DNA of 8,360 bases from Kiloniellales bacterium (GCA_030067055.1 JASJAL010000129.1:1-8360); one strand, 5' to 3'. Positions 1 to 6,653 are shown, numbered from the stretch's first letter. The notes: generated from the sequence alone by a model not told the origin. A program made the numbers and translations.

Positions 1-47
1 ACCGAGAGGATCGTGGTCCCGTGCCACTGCTGTGCGTCCTTCGACAT
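1..47 (-). CDS. hslV: HslV, ATP-dependent protease proteolytic subunit (5' end only)
   Basis: Only the first 15 codons lie in the window, read from ATG at 47-45 and running off the left edge: [15 protein letters not shown]. The run W-H-G-T-T-I-L-S is the hallmark N-terminus of alphaproteobacterial HslV. HslV is the threonine-protease core that pairs with the HslU ATPase to degrade cytoplasmic proteins. By family knowledge the catalytic residue is the Thr that follows Gly10, so residues 1-10 would be a short removed propeptide. An upstream in-frame ATG (59-57) is followed at once by TGA, so the start at 47 is well fixed. I see no clear Shine-Dalgarno in front of it. Divergence from hisB is a common arrangement in alphaproteobacteria and supports the call despite the short stretch. 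hslU should follow outside the window. Confidence 0.82.
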   Translation of the reverse strand, partial: MSKDAQQWHGTTILS

Positions 48-190
48 GGACTGTCACATGGGCGAAGACGCCCGCCGGGTCAAGCTTTGGCGCCAGGGTA
101 AACACCGATCTACGGTCGCAAGGCTGGTCCCGGGGGGCCGATCCTGCTACAAGGGCGCCGTTCTTTCCCGAACCCCGGAGGCAAGGGCCC
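48..190. promoter_or_regulatory. Divergent hslV / hisB intergenic region
   Basis: This 143-bp spacer must hold the promoters of both hslV (leftward) and the his block (rightward). A weak rightward candidate is TTGGCG at 87-92 with a poor -10 about 17-18 bp on (near 110-116). A weak leftward candidate is TTGACC (complement of 78-83) with a poor -10 at 60-55. Neither is convincing. The hisB Shine-Dalgarno is the CGGAGG at 176-181. I see no run of histidine codons, so no sign of a classical his attenuator leader peptide. Confidence 0.4.
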
Positions 191-778
191 ATGCGCAAGG
201 CGAGCGTCGAGCGCAAGACCAAAGAGACTCGGATCGCCGCTAGCCTGAACCTCGACGGCAGCGGCCGCTACGACGTTTCGACCGGGATCGGCTTCCTCGA
301 TCACATGCTGGAACAGCTGTCCCGGCACAGCCTGATCGACATCGACCTCAAGGCCGAGGGCGACCTGCACATCGACTACCACCACACCACCGAGGACAGC
401 GGCATCGTGCTCGGCCAGGCGCTGTCTCAGGCCTTGGGCGAGCGCAAGGGCATCCGCCGCTACGGCGAGGCCCTGATCCCCATGGACGAGACCCTGACCC
501 GGGTCGCCCTGGACGCCTCGAACCGGCCCTACCTGATCTGGAAGGTGGCGATCCCGCGGGACAAGCTGGGGACCATGGACACCGAGCTCTTCAAGGAGTG
601 GTTCCAGGCCTTCGCCCAGCACGGCGGCCTGACCCTCCACGTCGAGAACCTCTATGGCGAGAACAGCCACCACATCGTCGAGTCCTGCTTCAAGGGCTTG
701 GCCCGGGCGCTGCGCCAGGCGATCGAGAGCGATCCGAGGCAGGCCGAGGCCGTGCCTTCGACCAAGGGCTCCCTCTAA
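191..778 (+). CDS. hisB: Imidazoleglycerol-phosphate dehydratase HisB
   Basis: This 195-aa protein dehydrates imidazole glycerol phosphate to imidazole acetol phosphate in cytoplasmic histidine synthesis. Visible family motifs are [10 protein letters not shown] near residues 34-43, the metal-binding D-Y-H-H-T-T-E-D at 62-69, and E-N-S-H-H-I-V-E at 157-164. These supply the His and Glu ligands of the two Mn sites. The length is that of the monofunctional bacterial enzyme, without the HAD phosphatase domain fused in enterics. The reading frame stays open back to 32, but ATG 191 is chosen: CGGAGG lies 9 nt upstream and [15 protein letters not shown] matches the usual N-terminus (A-x-V-x-R-x-T-x-E-T). 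It is the first gene of the his block, 35 bp before hisH. Nothing looks damaged. Confidence 0.97.
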   Translation: MRKASVERKTKETRIAASLNLDGSGRYDVSTGIGFLDHMLEQLSRHSLIDIDLKAEGDLHIDYHHTTEDSGIVLGQALSQALGERKGIRRYGEALIPMDETLTRVALDASNRPYLIWKVAIPRDKLGTMDTELFKEWFQAFAQHGGLTLHVENLYGENSHHIVESCFKGLARALRQAIESDPRQAEAVPSTKGSL

Positions 779-813
779 GGACGTCACCCAGGGAACGCGG
801 CAGCGACACGACC

Positions 814-1473
814 TTGAAGCAGCTGGTGATCATCGACTACGGCTCCGGAAACCTGCGCTCGGCGGCCAAGGCCCTGGAGCGCGCGGCCCGGGAGAGCGGG
901 GCGGCGCACGAGGTCGCCGTGACCGCCGACCCGGCCCTTGTCCGCGACGCCGACCGGATCGTCCTGCCCGGGGTCGGCGCCTTCGGCGACTGCCGCCAGG
1001 GACTCTACGCCCTGCCGGGCATGGTCGAGGCACTGGAACAGTCCGTGCGAGGTCGTGGCCGTCCCTTCCTGGGGATCTGCGTCGGCATGCAACTGCTCGC
1101 CACGCGCGGCCTGGAGCACGGCAGCCATCCCGGCCTGGACTGGATCCCGGGCGAGGTCACCGCGATCGAACCCGACGACCCGGCGCTGAAGATCCCGCAC
1201 ATGGGCTGGAATGAGCTCGAGCCACGCGATCCAGCGCATCCGGTCCTGGAAGGCTTGGCAGGAACCGGGGGCCCGGCGCCGCACGTCTACTTCGTGCACA
1301 GCTATGCCTTCCATGGCGCCGAGCCGTCTTGCGAGGTGGCAACGGCGGACTACGGCGGTCGCATTGTCGCCGTCGTTGCCCGCGACAACATGATCGGTAC
1401 CCAGTTTCATCCCGAGAAGAGCCAGGCCGTGGGCCTGCGCCTCCTCGCCAACTTCCTGAGGTGGTCTCCATGA
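814..1473 (+). CDS. hisH: Imidazole glycerol phosphate synthase, glutaminase subunit HisH
   Basis: This 219-aa class I glutamine amidotransferase releases ammonia from glutamine and channels it to HisF. Motifs are [10 protein letters not shown] near the start, P-G-V-G-A-F-G at 52-58, the nucleophile elbow G-I-C-V-G-M-Q with Cys89, and the Q-F-H-P-E-K-S-Q block with His199 and Glu201, which completes the catalytic triad. No ATG suits this frame. The best start is TTG at 814, giving (M)[12 protein letters not shown] at 826 would shorten the N-terminus to just before the first beta strand. No good Shine-Dalgarno lies at normal distance: AGGGA at 790-794 is about 19 nt away. Translation may therefore depend on coupling to hisB. 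The TGA stop overlaps the ATG of the next gene. Confidence 0.96.
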   Translation: MKQLVIIDYGSGNLRSAAKALERAARESGAAHEVAVTADPALVRDADRIVLPGVGAFGDCRQGLYALPGMVEALEQSVRGRGRPFLGICVGMQLLATRGLEHGSHPGLDWIPGEVTAIEPDDPALKIPHMGWNELEPRDPAHPVLEGLAGTGGPAPHVYFVHSYAFHGAEPSCEVATADYGGRIVAVVARDNMIGTQFHPEKSQAVGLRLLANFLRWSP

Positions 1474-2021
1474 CTGAAGTCGGCAGCCGGCCCGAGGCCA
1501 CGACCGCGGTCGAACGGCTCGAATCCCTGGCCGGCCCGGATCTGCACGATCTCTGCGACGCGGCCGATGCCGCCATCGTCGACGGCGGCGGCTTCGGCTG
1601 GCTCAAGCCGCCGCCGCGCGAGATCATGGAGACTTACTGGAAGGGAGTCCTCCTGATCCCCGAGCGGGAGCTCTTCGTGGCCCGGCTCGACGGCGTGATC
1701 GCCGGCTCCAGCCAGCTGCTGCGGCCCAGCCGCAACAACGAGGCCAGCGCCCATATGGGCACCCTGACCACCTTCTTCCTGGCGCCCTGGGCGCGCGGCT
1801 ACGGCCTGGCCCGGCGCCTGGTCGAGGCGGTCGAGGACCGGGCCCGAGAACTCGGCTTCGAGATAATGAACCTCGATGTGCGCGAGACCCAGAGCCGGGC
1901 AATCCAGGTCTACGAGCAGCTCGGCTACCGGCGTTGGGGCAGCCACCCGCACTACGCCAAGGTCGAGGGCCGCTGGGTGACCGGCCTTTATTTCCACAAG
2001 AACCTGCTCGAGGAGCGATGA
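1470..2021 (+). CDS. GNAT-family N-acetyltransferase embedded in the his operon
   Basis: This 183-aa protein has a GNAT fold, the family that transfers acetyl from acetyl-CoA to an amine. The acetyl-CoA pyrophosphate loop (motif A) is R-G-Y-G-L-A at 109-114, after the beta strand T-L-T-T-F-F-L-A at 98-105. Motif B follows as [10 protein letters not shown] near 144-153. A distinctive N-terminal segment (about 1-65, with [10 protein letters not shown]) precedes the core and may shape the acceptor site. The C-terminal [11 protein letters not shown] pattern closes the domain. ATG 1470 overlaps the hisH stop (ATGA), and its own TGA overlaps the hisA ATG, so it is translationally coupled on both sides. 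A Shine-Dalgarno (GAGG) ends about 8 nt upstream. The substrate is unknown; a role in histidine metabolism is only suggested by position. Confidence 0.88.
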   Translation: MTEVGSRPEATTAVERLESLAGPDLHDLCDAADAAIVDGGGFGWLKPPPREIMETYWKGVLLIPERELFVARLDGVIAGSSQLLRPSRNNEASAHMGTLTTFFLAPWARGYGLARRLVEAVEDRARELGFEIMNLDVRETQSRAIQVYEQLGYRRWGSHPHYAKVEGRWVTGLYFHKNLLEER

Positions 2022-2758
2022 TCCTCTTCCCCGCGATCGACCTGAAGCAGGGCCAGGCGGTCCGCCTGCGCCGCGGCGAGATGGCGAGCGCAACGGTCTT
2101 CAACGAGGACCCGGTGGCCCAGGCCGAGGCCTTCGTCGCCGCGGGATTTCAATGGCTCCACGTGGTCGACCTGGACGGCGCCTTCGCCGGCCGCTCGGAG
2201 AACCGGGCGACGGTCGAGGCGATCCTGGCCGCGGTCAAGGTGCCGGTGCAGCTGGGCGGCGGAATCCGCGACCTGGCGGGCATTGAGGGCTGGCTGGCCG
2301 CCGGCCTCAGGCGGGTGATCCTGGGCACCGCGGCGGTCAAGGACCCGGAGCTGGTGCGGGCAGCCTGCAAGGCCTTTCCGGGCCGGGTCGCGGTCGGGCT
2401 CGACGCCCGCGAAGGCCGGGTCGCCGTCGAGGGCTGGGCCCAGGCCAGCGAGGTCCAAGCCCTTGACCTGGGGCAGAAATTCGAGGACGCGGGCGTGTCA
2501 GCAATCATTTACACCGACATCGACCGCGACGGCATGCTCGTCGGCCTCAACGTCGAGGCGACGGTCGCCCTGGCCAAATCGGTCTCGATCCCGGTGATCG
2601 CCTCCGGCGGCCTTGCCGGGATCGAGGACCTGCGCCGGCTGGTGGCCGCGGAGGAGCCCGGCATCGAGGGCGCGATCTGCGGCCGGGCGCTCTACGACGG
2701 GCGTTTGGACGCCGCCGAGGCGCTGGCCCTGGTCGAAGAAGCGGTCGTGGCATGCTGA
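2018..2758 (+). CDS. hisA: Phosphoribosylformimino-AICAR phosphate (ProFAR) isomerase HisA
   Basis: This 246-aa TIM barrel performs the Amadori rearrangement of ProFAR to PRFAR, the substrate of HisHF. The opening F-P-A-I-D-L-K-Q-G carries the catalytic base Asp8, and V-G-L-D-A-R carries the second catalytic acid Asp129. Phosphate-binding loops are visible as L-G-G-G-I-R (79-84) and A-S-G-G-L after strand 7. T-D-I-D-R-D-G at 166-172 is the family's strand-6 signature. The length is normal. ATG 2018 sits in ATGA with the preceding GNAT stop, and GAGGAG at 2010-2015 is unusually close to the start. The last 7 bp overlap hisF, the usual tight hisA-hisF pairing. Confidence 0.97.
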   Translation: MILFPAIDLKQGQAVRLRRGEMASATVFNEDPVAQAEAFVAAGFQWLHVVDLDGAFAGRSENRATVEAILAAVKVPVQLGGGIRDLAGIEGWLAAGLRRVILGTAAVKDPELVRAACKAFPGRVAVGLDAREGRVAVEGWAQASEVQALDLGQKFEDAGVSAIIYTDIDRDGMLVGLNVEATVALAKSVSIPVIASGGLAGIEDLRRLVAAEEPGIEGAICGRALYDGRLDAAEALALVEEAVVAC

Positions 2759-3537
2759 AGGCGCGGATCATCCCTTGCCTGGACGTCAAGGACGGCCGCG
2801 TGGTCAAGGGTGTCAACTTCGTCGACCTGCGCGACGCCGGCGATCCGGTCGAGCAAGCCCGGGTCTACGACGCGGCCGGTGCCGACGAGCTCTGCTTCCT
2901 CGACATCACCGCCAGCCACGAGAAGCGCGACATCATCCTCGACGTCGTGCGCCACACCGCCGAGGTCTGCTTCATGCCGCTGACCGTCGGCGGCGGGGTG
3001 CGCACCTTGGAGGACATCCGCGCGTTGCTGCTGGCCGGGGCCGACAAGGTCTCGATCAACACCGCCGCGGTCGCCGACCCGGATTTCGTCGCCGCCGCGG
3101 CCCGGAAGTTCGGCAATCAGTGCATCGTCGTGGCGATCGACGCCAAGCGGGTCGACAAGTCCGGTATCGAATCGGGCTTCGAGGTCTTCACCCACGGCGG
3201 CCGCAAGGAAACCGGGCTCGACGCCGTTGCCTGGGCCAGGCGCATGGTCGAAGCCGGCGCCGGCGAGATCCTGCTGACCTCGATGGACCGGGACGGGACC
3301 AAGGCCGGCTACGACATCGAGCTGACCCGGACCATCGTCGACGCGGTCCCGGTGCCGGTCATCGCCTCCGGCGGGGTCGGGACCCTGGATCACCTGGTCG
3401 AGGGAGTCCGCGACGGTCATGCGACGGCGGTCCTGGCCGCCTCGATCTTCCACTTCGGCAGCCATTCCATAGCCGAGGCCAAGGCGTACCTCGCCGCCGC
3501 CGGCGTCGCCGTGCGGCCGGTCGAGCCCAGCGCCTAG
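2752..3537 (+). CDS. hisF: Imidazole glycerol phosphate synthase, cyclase subunit HisF
   Basis: This 261-aa TIM barrel uses ammonia from HisH to convert PRFAR into imidazole glycerol phosphate and AICAR. The start [20 protein letters not shown] contains the catalytic Asp11, and V-V-A-I-D-A-K-R contains the second catalytic Asp130. Further signatures are the strand-2 L-D-I-T-A-S, the phosphate loops V-G-G-G-V-R (79-84) and A-S-G-G-V-G, and T-S-M-D-R-D-G-T-K. The length is normal. The start ATG 2752 lies inside the end of hisA; GAAGAAG about 12 nt upstream is a weak ribosome site, so coupling to hisA is likely. HisF forms a heterodimer with HisH, encoded two genes upstream. The sequence looks intact. 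Confidence 0.97.
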   Translation: MLKARIIPCLDVKDGRVVKGVNFVDLRDAGDPVEQARVYDAAGADELCFLDITASHEKRDIILDVVRHTAEVCFMPLTVGGGVRTLEDIRALLLAGADKVSINTAAVADPDFVAAAARKFGNQCIVVAIDAKRVDKSGIESGFEVFTHGGRKETGLDAVAWARRMVEAGAGEILLTSMDRDGTKAGYDIELTRTIVDAVPVPVIASGGVGTLDHLVEGVRDGHATAVLAASIFHFGSHSIAEAKAYLAAAGVAVRPVEPSA

Positions 3538-3566
3538 CGTCTAGACAGCAGAAGAGGGATCAGACC

Positions 3567-3926
3567 ATGGGCAACAACGAGAAGGCCGAGCCCGATCTGG
3601 ACGGGCGGATCCTGGACCGGCTCTTCGCCGTGGTCGAAGGCCGCAAGGACGCCGATCCCGGCGACTCCTACACCGCCAAGCTGATGCGGCGCGGCGTGCC
3701 GAAGGTCGGTCAGAAGGTCGGCGAGGAGGCGGTCGAGGCGGTTATCGAGGCCGTGCTGGGCCACAAGGGCAAGCTTGCGTCGGAAAGCGCCGATCTGCTT
3801 TATCACCTGACCGTGCTCTGGGCGCTGGCCGGCGTGACGCCGGACGACGTCTGGGCGGCGCTGGCCGACCGCTGGGGCAAATCCAGGCTGGAACTGAAGG
3901 CGGCCAAGGCGCGGGCCGAAGGCTGA
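3567..3926 (+). CDS. hisE: Phosphoribosyl-ATP pyrophosphatase HisE
   Basis: This 119-aa all-alpha MazG-like protein hydrolyses phosphoribosyl-ATP to phosphoribosyl-AMP and pyrophosphate, the second step of histidine synthesis. The family pattern is clear: D-S-Y-T-A-K-L at 33-39, K-V-G-E-E-A-V-E at 50-57 and E-S-A-D-L-L-Y-H at 73-80. The acidic residues of the last two blocks bind Mg. The first 12 residues are a short polar extension. ATG 3567 is preceded by AGAGGGA at about 7 nt spacing. It stands alone here, not fused to HisI, so the cyclohydrolase must be encoded elsewhere. It lies 29 bp after hisF and 29 bp before the HIT gene. Confidence 0.95.
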   Translation: MGNNEKAEPDLDGRILDRLFAVVEGRKDADPGDSYTAKLMRRGVPKVGQKVGEEAVEAVIEAVLGHKGKLASESADLLYHLTVLWALAGVTPDDVWAALADRWGKSRLELKAAKARAEG

Positions 3927-3955
3927 GCCGTGGCCGCGGACCGAAGGGGGCAGCG

Positions 3956-4324
3956 ATGAGCTACGACGACACCAACATCTTCGCAAAGATCATCCGGGGC
4001 GAGATCCCCTGCGACAAGGTCTACGAGGACGATCACGTCCTGGCCTTCCGCGACATAAACCCGCAGACCCCGACGCACATCCTGGTTGTCCCCAAGGGCG
4101 CCTACGTGTCCTTCGCGGACTTCTCCCAGAAGGCCAGCGCGGAAGAGATCGCCGCCTTCGTGCGCGCGACTGGCAGGGTCGCGAGCGAGGCCGGCCTCGA
4201 CGCGCCCGGCTACCGGATCCTGGCCAACCACGGCGCCGACGCCCACCAGGAGGTGCCGCACTTCCACCTGCACCTCTTCGGCGGCAAGGATCTGGGCCGC
4301 ATGATCAAACCGGTGGACAAGTAG
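3956..4324 (+). CDS. hinT: Histidine triad (HIT) nucleotide-binding protein, HinT-like
   Basis: This 122-aa protein belongs to the HIT superfamily, whose HinT branch hydrolyses purine nucleoside phosphoramidates and aminoacyl-adenylates. The N-terminal N-I-F-A-K-I-I-R-G-E-I-P (7-18) and H-I-L-V-V-P-K (41-47) strands are typical. The active-site triad H-F-H-L-H is at 102-106 in the context Q-E-V-P-H-F-H-L-H-L-F-G-G; the central His104 is the likely nucleophile. AAGGGGG ends about 5 nt before ATG 3956. It is the last gene of the his block, a placement of hinT-like genes common in alphaproteobacteria; its functional link to histidine synthesis is not established. The next gene is convergent, 56 bp on, and I could not identify a terminator between them. 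Confidence 0.93.
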   Translation: MSYDDTNIFAKIIRGEIPCDKVYEDDHVLAFRDINPQTPTHILVVPKGAYVSFADFSQKASAEEIAAFVRATGRVASEAGLDAPGYRILANHGADAHQEVPHFHLHLFGGKDLGRMIKPVDK

Positions 4325-4380
4325 CGCGCGCAGGTTTTTGCGCCGGCGAGGAAAGCATCTGGATCCGGCCGGGCCCGGGG

Positions 4381-4992
4381 TCAGGCCGACCTGGCGAGCG
4401 CCGGGCCGGCTTCGGACTCCTCCGCCAGCTTGCGGCGCCACCGTGACACGGTCTGGGGCGAGACGCCCGCGCGCCGGGCGAGTTCCCGATTGGAGAGGTC
4501 TCGGGTCTCCGGATCCTGAAGCAAGGCGATGACGGCGTCGCGTTTGCCGGCCCTCTGCCGTGCCACGCGGCCGGCCTCGGCCAAGCGGCGCTTCAGATCC
4601 TCGATCCTGTGCCTCAGGGTGTCCGACAGCTCGCTTTTCTCATGGCCCAGCGCCGCGACCTGGCGGGCGAAGTCCTGGGTCGTTTCCAGCTTCGCACGGC
4701 GCAGCGCCTCGACCTCCGCCTCGCTGGCCGCGAGGCGCTCCTTGAGGTCGCGGATCAGGGCCTCGAGGTAAGGAATACGGCGGTCCGGGAAGTGCCGCCC
4801 GCCGCCCTTCAGGAGATCGCGGAACTCTAGGCCCGCCTCGGCAAGCATCCCGCGTGCCCGGCGCAGCGCGGCCAGAGCCTCGCCGTCGCTGGAGGAATCG
4901 GCTAAGGCCAGGACCTTTGCCAGCTTGTCGCGATCCAGGTCTTGCACAGCCACGTCGAGGGTCCCGATTGCTTCGATCCGCGAGCCTGCCAC
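4381..4992 (-). CDS. DUF2786-like / coiled-coil / helix-turn-helix protein, putative regulator
   Basis: This 203-aa protein has three visible parts. Residues 21-62 (R-D-K-L-A-K-V-L-A-L-A, then A-A-L-R-R-A-R-G-M-L-A-E-A-G-L) resemble the DUF2786 helical domain, whose function is unknown. Residues about 76-145 are a charged, heptad-like alpha helix rich in E/R/K/L/A, probably a coiled coil for self-association. Residues 150-192 form a helix-turn-helix, with S-N-R-E-L-A-R-R-A-G-V-S-P-Q-T-V-S-R-W-R-R as the core. It is therefore probably a DNA-binding dimer or oligomer in the cytoplasm. The start is GTG 4992-4990; no good Shine-Dalgarno precedes it (minus-strand leader CCTCCC, the wrong sense), and a later GTG at codon 14 is possible. 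It diverges from the small membrane genes at 5100. The domain naming is from pattern memory. Confidence 0.75.
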   Translation of the reverse strand: MAGSRIEAIGTLDVAVQDLDRDKLAKVLALADSSSDGEALAALRRARGMLAEAGLEFRDLLKGGGRHFPDRRIPYLEALIRDLKERLAASEAEVEALRRAKLETTQDFARQVAALGHEKSELSDTLRHRIEDLKRRLAEAGRVARQRAGKRDAVIALLQDPETRDLSNRELARRAGVSPQTVSRWRRKLAEESEAGPALARSA

Positions 4993-5099
4993 CCCACCGC
5001 TAAGGGAGGATTAAGCCCCCGGTGCTAAGGCCTGGCTCGGCATCGACCGGACGGATAAGCTCCACCCGGCGGCGAGACCGCGCTAAAGGATGCTTAATC
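4993..5099. promoter_or_regulatory. Divergent control region with two related TTAA dyad elements
   Basis: The 107-bp spacer between the HTH gene (leftward) and the two-TM pair (rightward) holds two similar 18-bp elements. One is GCTAAGGGAGGATTAAGC at 4999-5016, the other GCTAAAGGATGCTTAATC at 5082-5099; 14 of 18 positions match. Each has TAA, 7 nt, TTA as a short dyad. The first ends 6 nt from the GTG start at 4992; the second abuts the ATG at 5100. A third half-like copy, GCTAAGG, is at 5024-5030. GATAAG at 5054-5059 could be a -10 but lacks a fitting -35. That these are operators, for instance of the adjacent HTH protein, is inference. The AAGGA within the second copy (5086-5090) also serves as the ribosome site for the gene at 5100. 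Confidence 0.5.
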
Positions 5100-5318
5100 A
5101 TGATCTACTCGACGCCCGGCGGTATGCCTGCGGATATCGGGCTAGCCCTCTTTTGGGCCTTCGGCATCCTGACCGCGATCCCGATGGCGCGGATCTTCAG
5201 CCGCGCCGGCTTCTCCTGGGCCTGGGGACTGATCTGCCTGCTGCCTGGCCTGGGTTTTTTCCTGGCGTGGGTCCTGCTGCTGGCGCGCCGCTGGACCTGG
5301 CGGGAGGCCCGGTCGTGA
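5100..5318 (+). CDS. Small two-TM inner membrane protein (first of a tandem pair)
   Basis: This 72-aa protein has two predicted membrane spans: roughly residues 12-32 (I-G-L-A-L-F-W-A-F-G-I-L...) and 40-61 (W-A-W-G-L-I-C-L-L-P-G-L-G-F-F-L...). They are joined by a short basic loop, R-I-F-S-R-A-G-F-S-W. The tail R-R-W-T-W-R-E-A-R-S is positive and probably cytoplasmic, as is the loop by the positive-inside rule only if the spans are tilted or re-entrant; the topology is uncertain. ATG 5100 is chosen over the upstream GTG 5022 because AAGGA lies 9 nt upstream and hydrophobic coding begins after it. It ends in GTGA, overlapping the next gene by 4 bp. The central motif matches the neighbour's, implying duplication. 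Function unknown. Confidence 0.75.
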   Translation: MIYSTPGGMPADIGLALFWAFGILTAIPMARIFSRAGFSWAWGLICLLPGLGFFLAWVLLLARRWTWREARS

Positions 5319-5539
5319 GCGGCGAGACCGCTTTCGCCCTGGCGGCCATCGTCTATCTCGTGGTGGTCTATGGACTCGGCGCGGTGCTGCTCTGCGTTCC
5401 GGCCTACTGGAGCTTCAAGCGTGCGGGCTGGAGCGGCTGGTGGTTCGTTGCCCTGCCGATCCCCCTGGTCGGGCTGCTGGTGCTGTGGTGGTTCGCCTTC
5501 GGCCACTGGCCGAAGGAATACGGCGAGGCGCAGGGCTGA
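5315..5539 (+). CDS. Small two-TM inner membrane protein (second of a tandem pair)
   Basis: This 74-aa protein has two hydrophobic spans, about residues 6-28 (F-A-L-A-A-I-V-Y-L-V-V-V-Y...) and 40-61 (W-W-F-V-A-L-P-I-P-L-V-G-L-L-V-L-W-W). Between them is the loop W-S-F-K-R-A-G-W-S-G. It ends in F-G-H-W-P-K-E-Y-G, a tail pattern (small aromatic, W-P) that I recall from uncharacterised small alphaproteobacterial membrane proteins. The start is GTG 5315, overlapping the stop of the previous gene in GTGA, with GGGAGG at 5302-5307 as ribosome site. A longer frame open from 5090 exists, but its upstream part is just the shifted reading of the previous gene. The K/R-A-G-F/W-S motif followed by a W-rich span and Pro is shared with that gene. 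Function unknown. Confidence 0.75.
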   Translation: MSGETAFALAAIVYLVVVYGLGAVLLCVPAYWSFKRAGWSGWWFVALPIPLVGLLVLWWFAFGHWPKEYGEAQG

Positions 5540-5556
5540 GCGGCGGTGAGCGAGCC

Positions 5557-6036
5557 ATGGAGGTGAGCTTCCGCGAGGCGAACGAGGCCGATCTTCCGGC
5601 GGCGGTCGCGCTGCTGGCCGACGACGTGCTCGGGCGAGAGCGGGAGGACGCTTCGCTGCCGCTCGACCCGGCCTACCTCGCGGCCTTTCGCGAGATGAGA
5701 GCGCAGGGCGGCAACCGCCTGATCGTTGCCGAGGCCCGAGACCCCGCCGAAGAAGGCGGCGTCGGGCGGATCGTCGGCTGCCTGCAGCTCGTCGTGCTGC
5801 CGGGGATCTCCCTCAAGGGCACCCGGCGGGCTCAGATCGAGGGCGTTCGGGTGGCGCGCGACCTGCGCGGCGCTGGCCTCGGCCGCCGGCTCCTCGAGCA
5901 CGCCATCGCCCTGGCCCGAGCCGAAGGCTGCGGCCTGCTGCAGCTGACCGCCAACGCCGCGCGCAGCGACACCCACCGCTTCTACGAGTCCCTCGGCTTC
6001 ACCGCCAGCCACCTGGGCTTCAAGCTGAAGCTGTAG
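5557..6036 (+). CDS. GNAT-family N-acetyltransferase
   Basis: This 159-aa protein is a complete single-domain GNAT acetyltransferase. The start M-E-V-S-F-R-E-A-N-E-A-D-L is the usual first strand. Motif A is E-G-V-R-V-A-R-D then R-G-A-G-L-G at 104-109, the acetyl-CoA pyrophosphate loop. Motif B is S-D-T-H-R-F-Y-E-S-L-G-F-T-A-S-H at 137-152, whose Tyr143 is positioned as the usual general acid. The segment L-L-Q-L-T-A-N-A-A-R with H-R-F-Y-E and A-S-H resembles a broad GNAT subgroup often labelled PhnO-like, but the substrate cannot be read from sequence. ATG 5557 lies 17 bp after the two-TM gene and is probably in the same transcript; the Shine-Dalgarno is weak (GGTGAG at 5545-5550). It converges on the next gene with a 5-bp gap. 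Confidence 0.9.
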   Translation: MEVSFREANEADLPAAVALLADDVLGREREDASLPLDPAYLAAFREMRAQGGNRLIVAEARDPAEEGGVGRIVGCLQLVVLPGISLKGTRRAQIEGVRVARDLRGAGLGRRLLEHAIALARAEGCGLLQLTANAARSDTHRFYESLGFTASHLGFKLKL

Positions 6037-6041
6037 GGGCC

Positions 6042-6653
6042 CTAGCCTCCCGCGCCGCGCTCGAAGGAGAAGACCTGGATCAGGCGGCCCGTCTCTTTGC
6101 TGTCGCCGAAGCCGGCGGCGGCGCTGTGCCACATCCAGGGCCGGTAGAGGATCAGCCGGTTGAAGCGCATCGGCACGGTCATCAAGTGCTCCCACTTGTC
6201 CGGGTCCGGGCCGTCCTGCCTCAGCAGGGTCGCGATGTCGGGATAGCCTATGGCCTCGAGTGCCTGCTGCTCCGGCGTCCGGTCCAGACCCAGCTTCTTG
6301 TGACGGTAAAAGGCTGTCCCGCCCTGACACTGCTCGGGCGGGTTCAGGTAGAGGACCCCGACCCACCAGAGGTGGGACGGGTCGACGTGAACGTGATAGC
6401 GGCTTTCTTCGCCGGCCAGCGTGATCCGGAAGCTGCCGTGGAAGGACCGCTCACGTCCGCAGCTCACCACCGCTTCGCCCAGGAGGATCGAGACCATGCG
6501 GTCCAGCTCCGGCGGCAGGAAGGGCTGGGCCGCGTTGCGCCCGGGAAAGGTCCGCGGCCCGGTCACCGGCGGGTAGTCACAATTCAAGGCCCGCTGCCGC
6601 ACCGCCTGCGGGTCCACGTAGAAATCGTCGACGACGATCAGCGATTTGTGCAT
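6042..6653 (-). CDS. DUF6445-like 2-oxoglutarate/Fe(II)-dependent oxygenase
   Basis: This 203-aa protein looks like a member of the DUF6445 group of double-stranded beta-helix oxygenases. The iron site is readable: R-Y-H-V-H-V-D-P-S-H gives the H-x-D pair His89 and Asp91, W-M-W-H gives the distal His176, and G-R-L-I-Q-V-F gives Arg190 in the place of the residue that binds the 2-oxoglutarate carboxylate. Between them are V-L-Y-L-N (100-104), typical of prolyl-hydroxylase-like folds, and G-G-T-A-F-Y-R-H. The substrate is unknown; relatives include enzymes acting on peptides or small metabolites. ATG 6653 is chosen because M-H-K-S-L-I-V-V-D-D-F-Y begins the conserved part. The frame continues open to 6815, but that stretch is Arg-rich and unconvincing. 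The Shine-Dalgarno is poor. It is monocistronic and convergent with the GNAT gene. Confidence 0.8.
   Translation of the reverse strand: MHKSLIVVDDFYVDPQAVRQRALNCDYPPVTGPRTFPGRNAAQPFLPPELDRMVSILLGEAVVSCGRERSFHGSFRITLAGEESRYHVHVDPSHLWWVGVLYLNPPEQCQGGTAFYRHKKLGLDRTPEQQALEAIGYPDIATLLRQDGPDPDKWEHLMTVPMRFNRLILYRPWMWHSAAAGFGDSKETGRLIQVFSFERGAGG

Noticed and set aside
130..178. CCGGGG (130-135) could pair with CCCCGG (173-178) and partly cover the hisB ribosome site
   Set aside because: Only 6 bp with a 37-nt loop in very GC-rich DNA; no competing structure or leader peptide supports regulation.
4325..4380. Possible terminator between the HIT gene and the convergent HTH gene (GCGC with a T5 run at about 4336-4340)
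   Set aside because: The T-run is inside the loop of a 4-bp stem, and CCGGGCCCGG has no loop; neither fits an intrinsic terminator.
5090..5314. Longer N-terminus for the second two-TM protein, open from ATG 5090
   Set aside because: This stretch is the out-of-frame reading of the first two-TM gene, with polar Arg/Asp-rich composition; the GTG at 5315 has its own GGGAGG.
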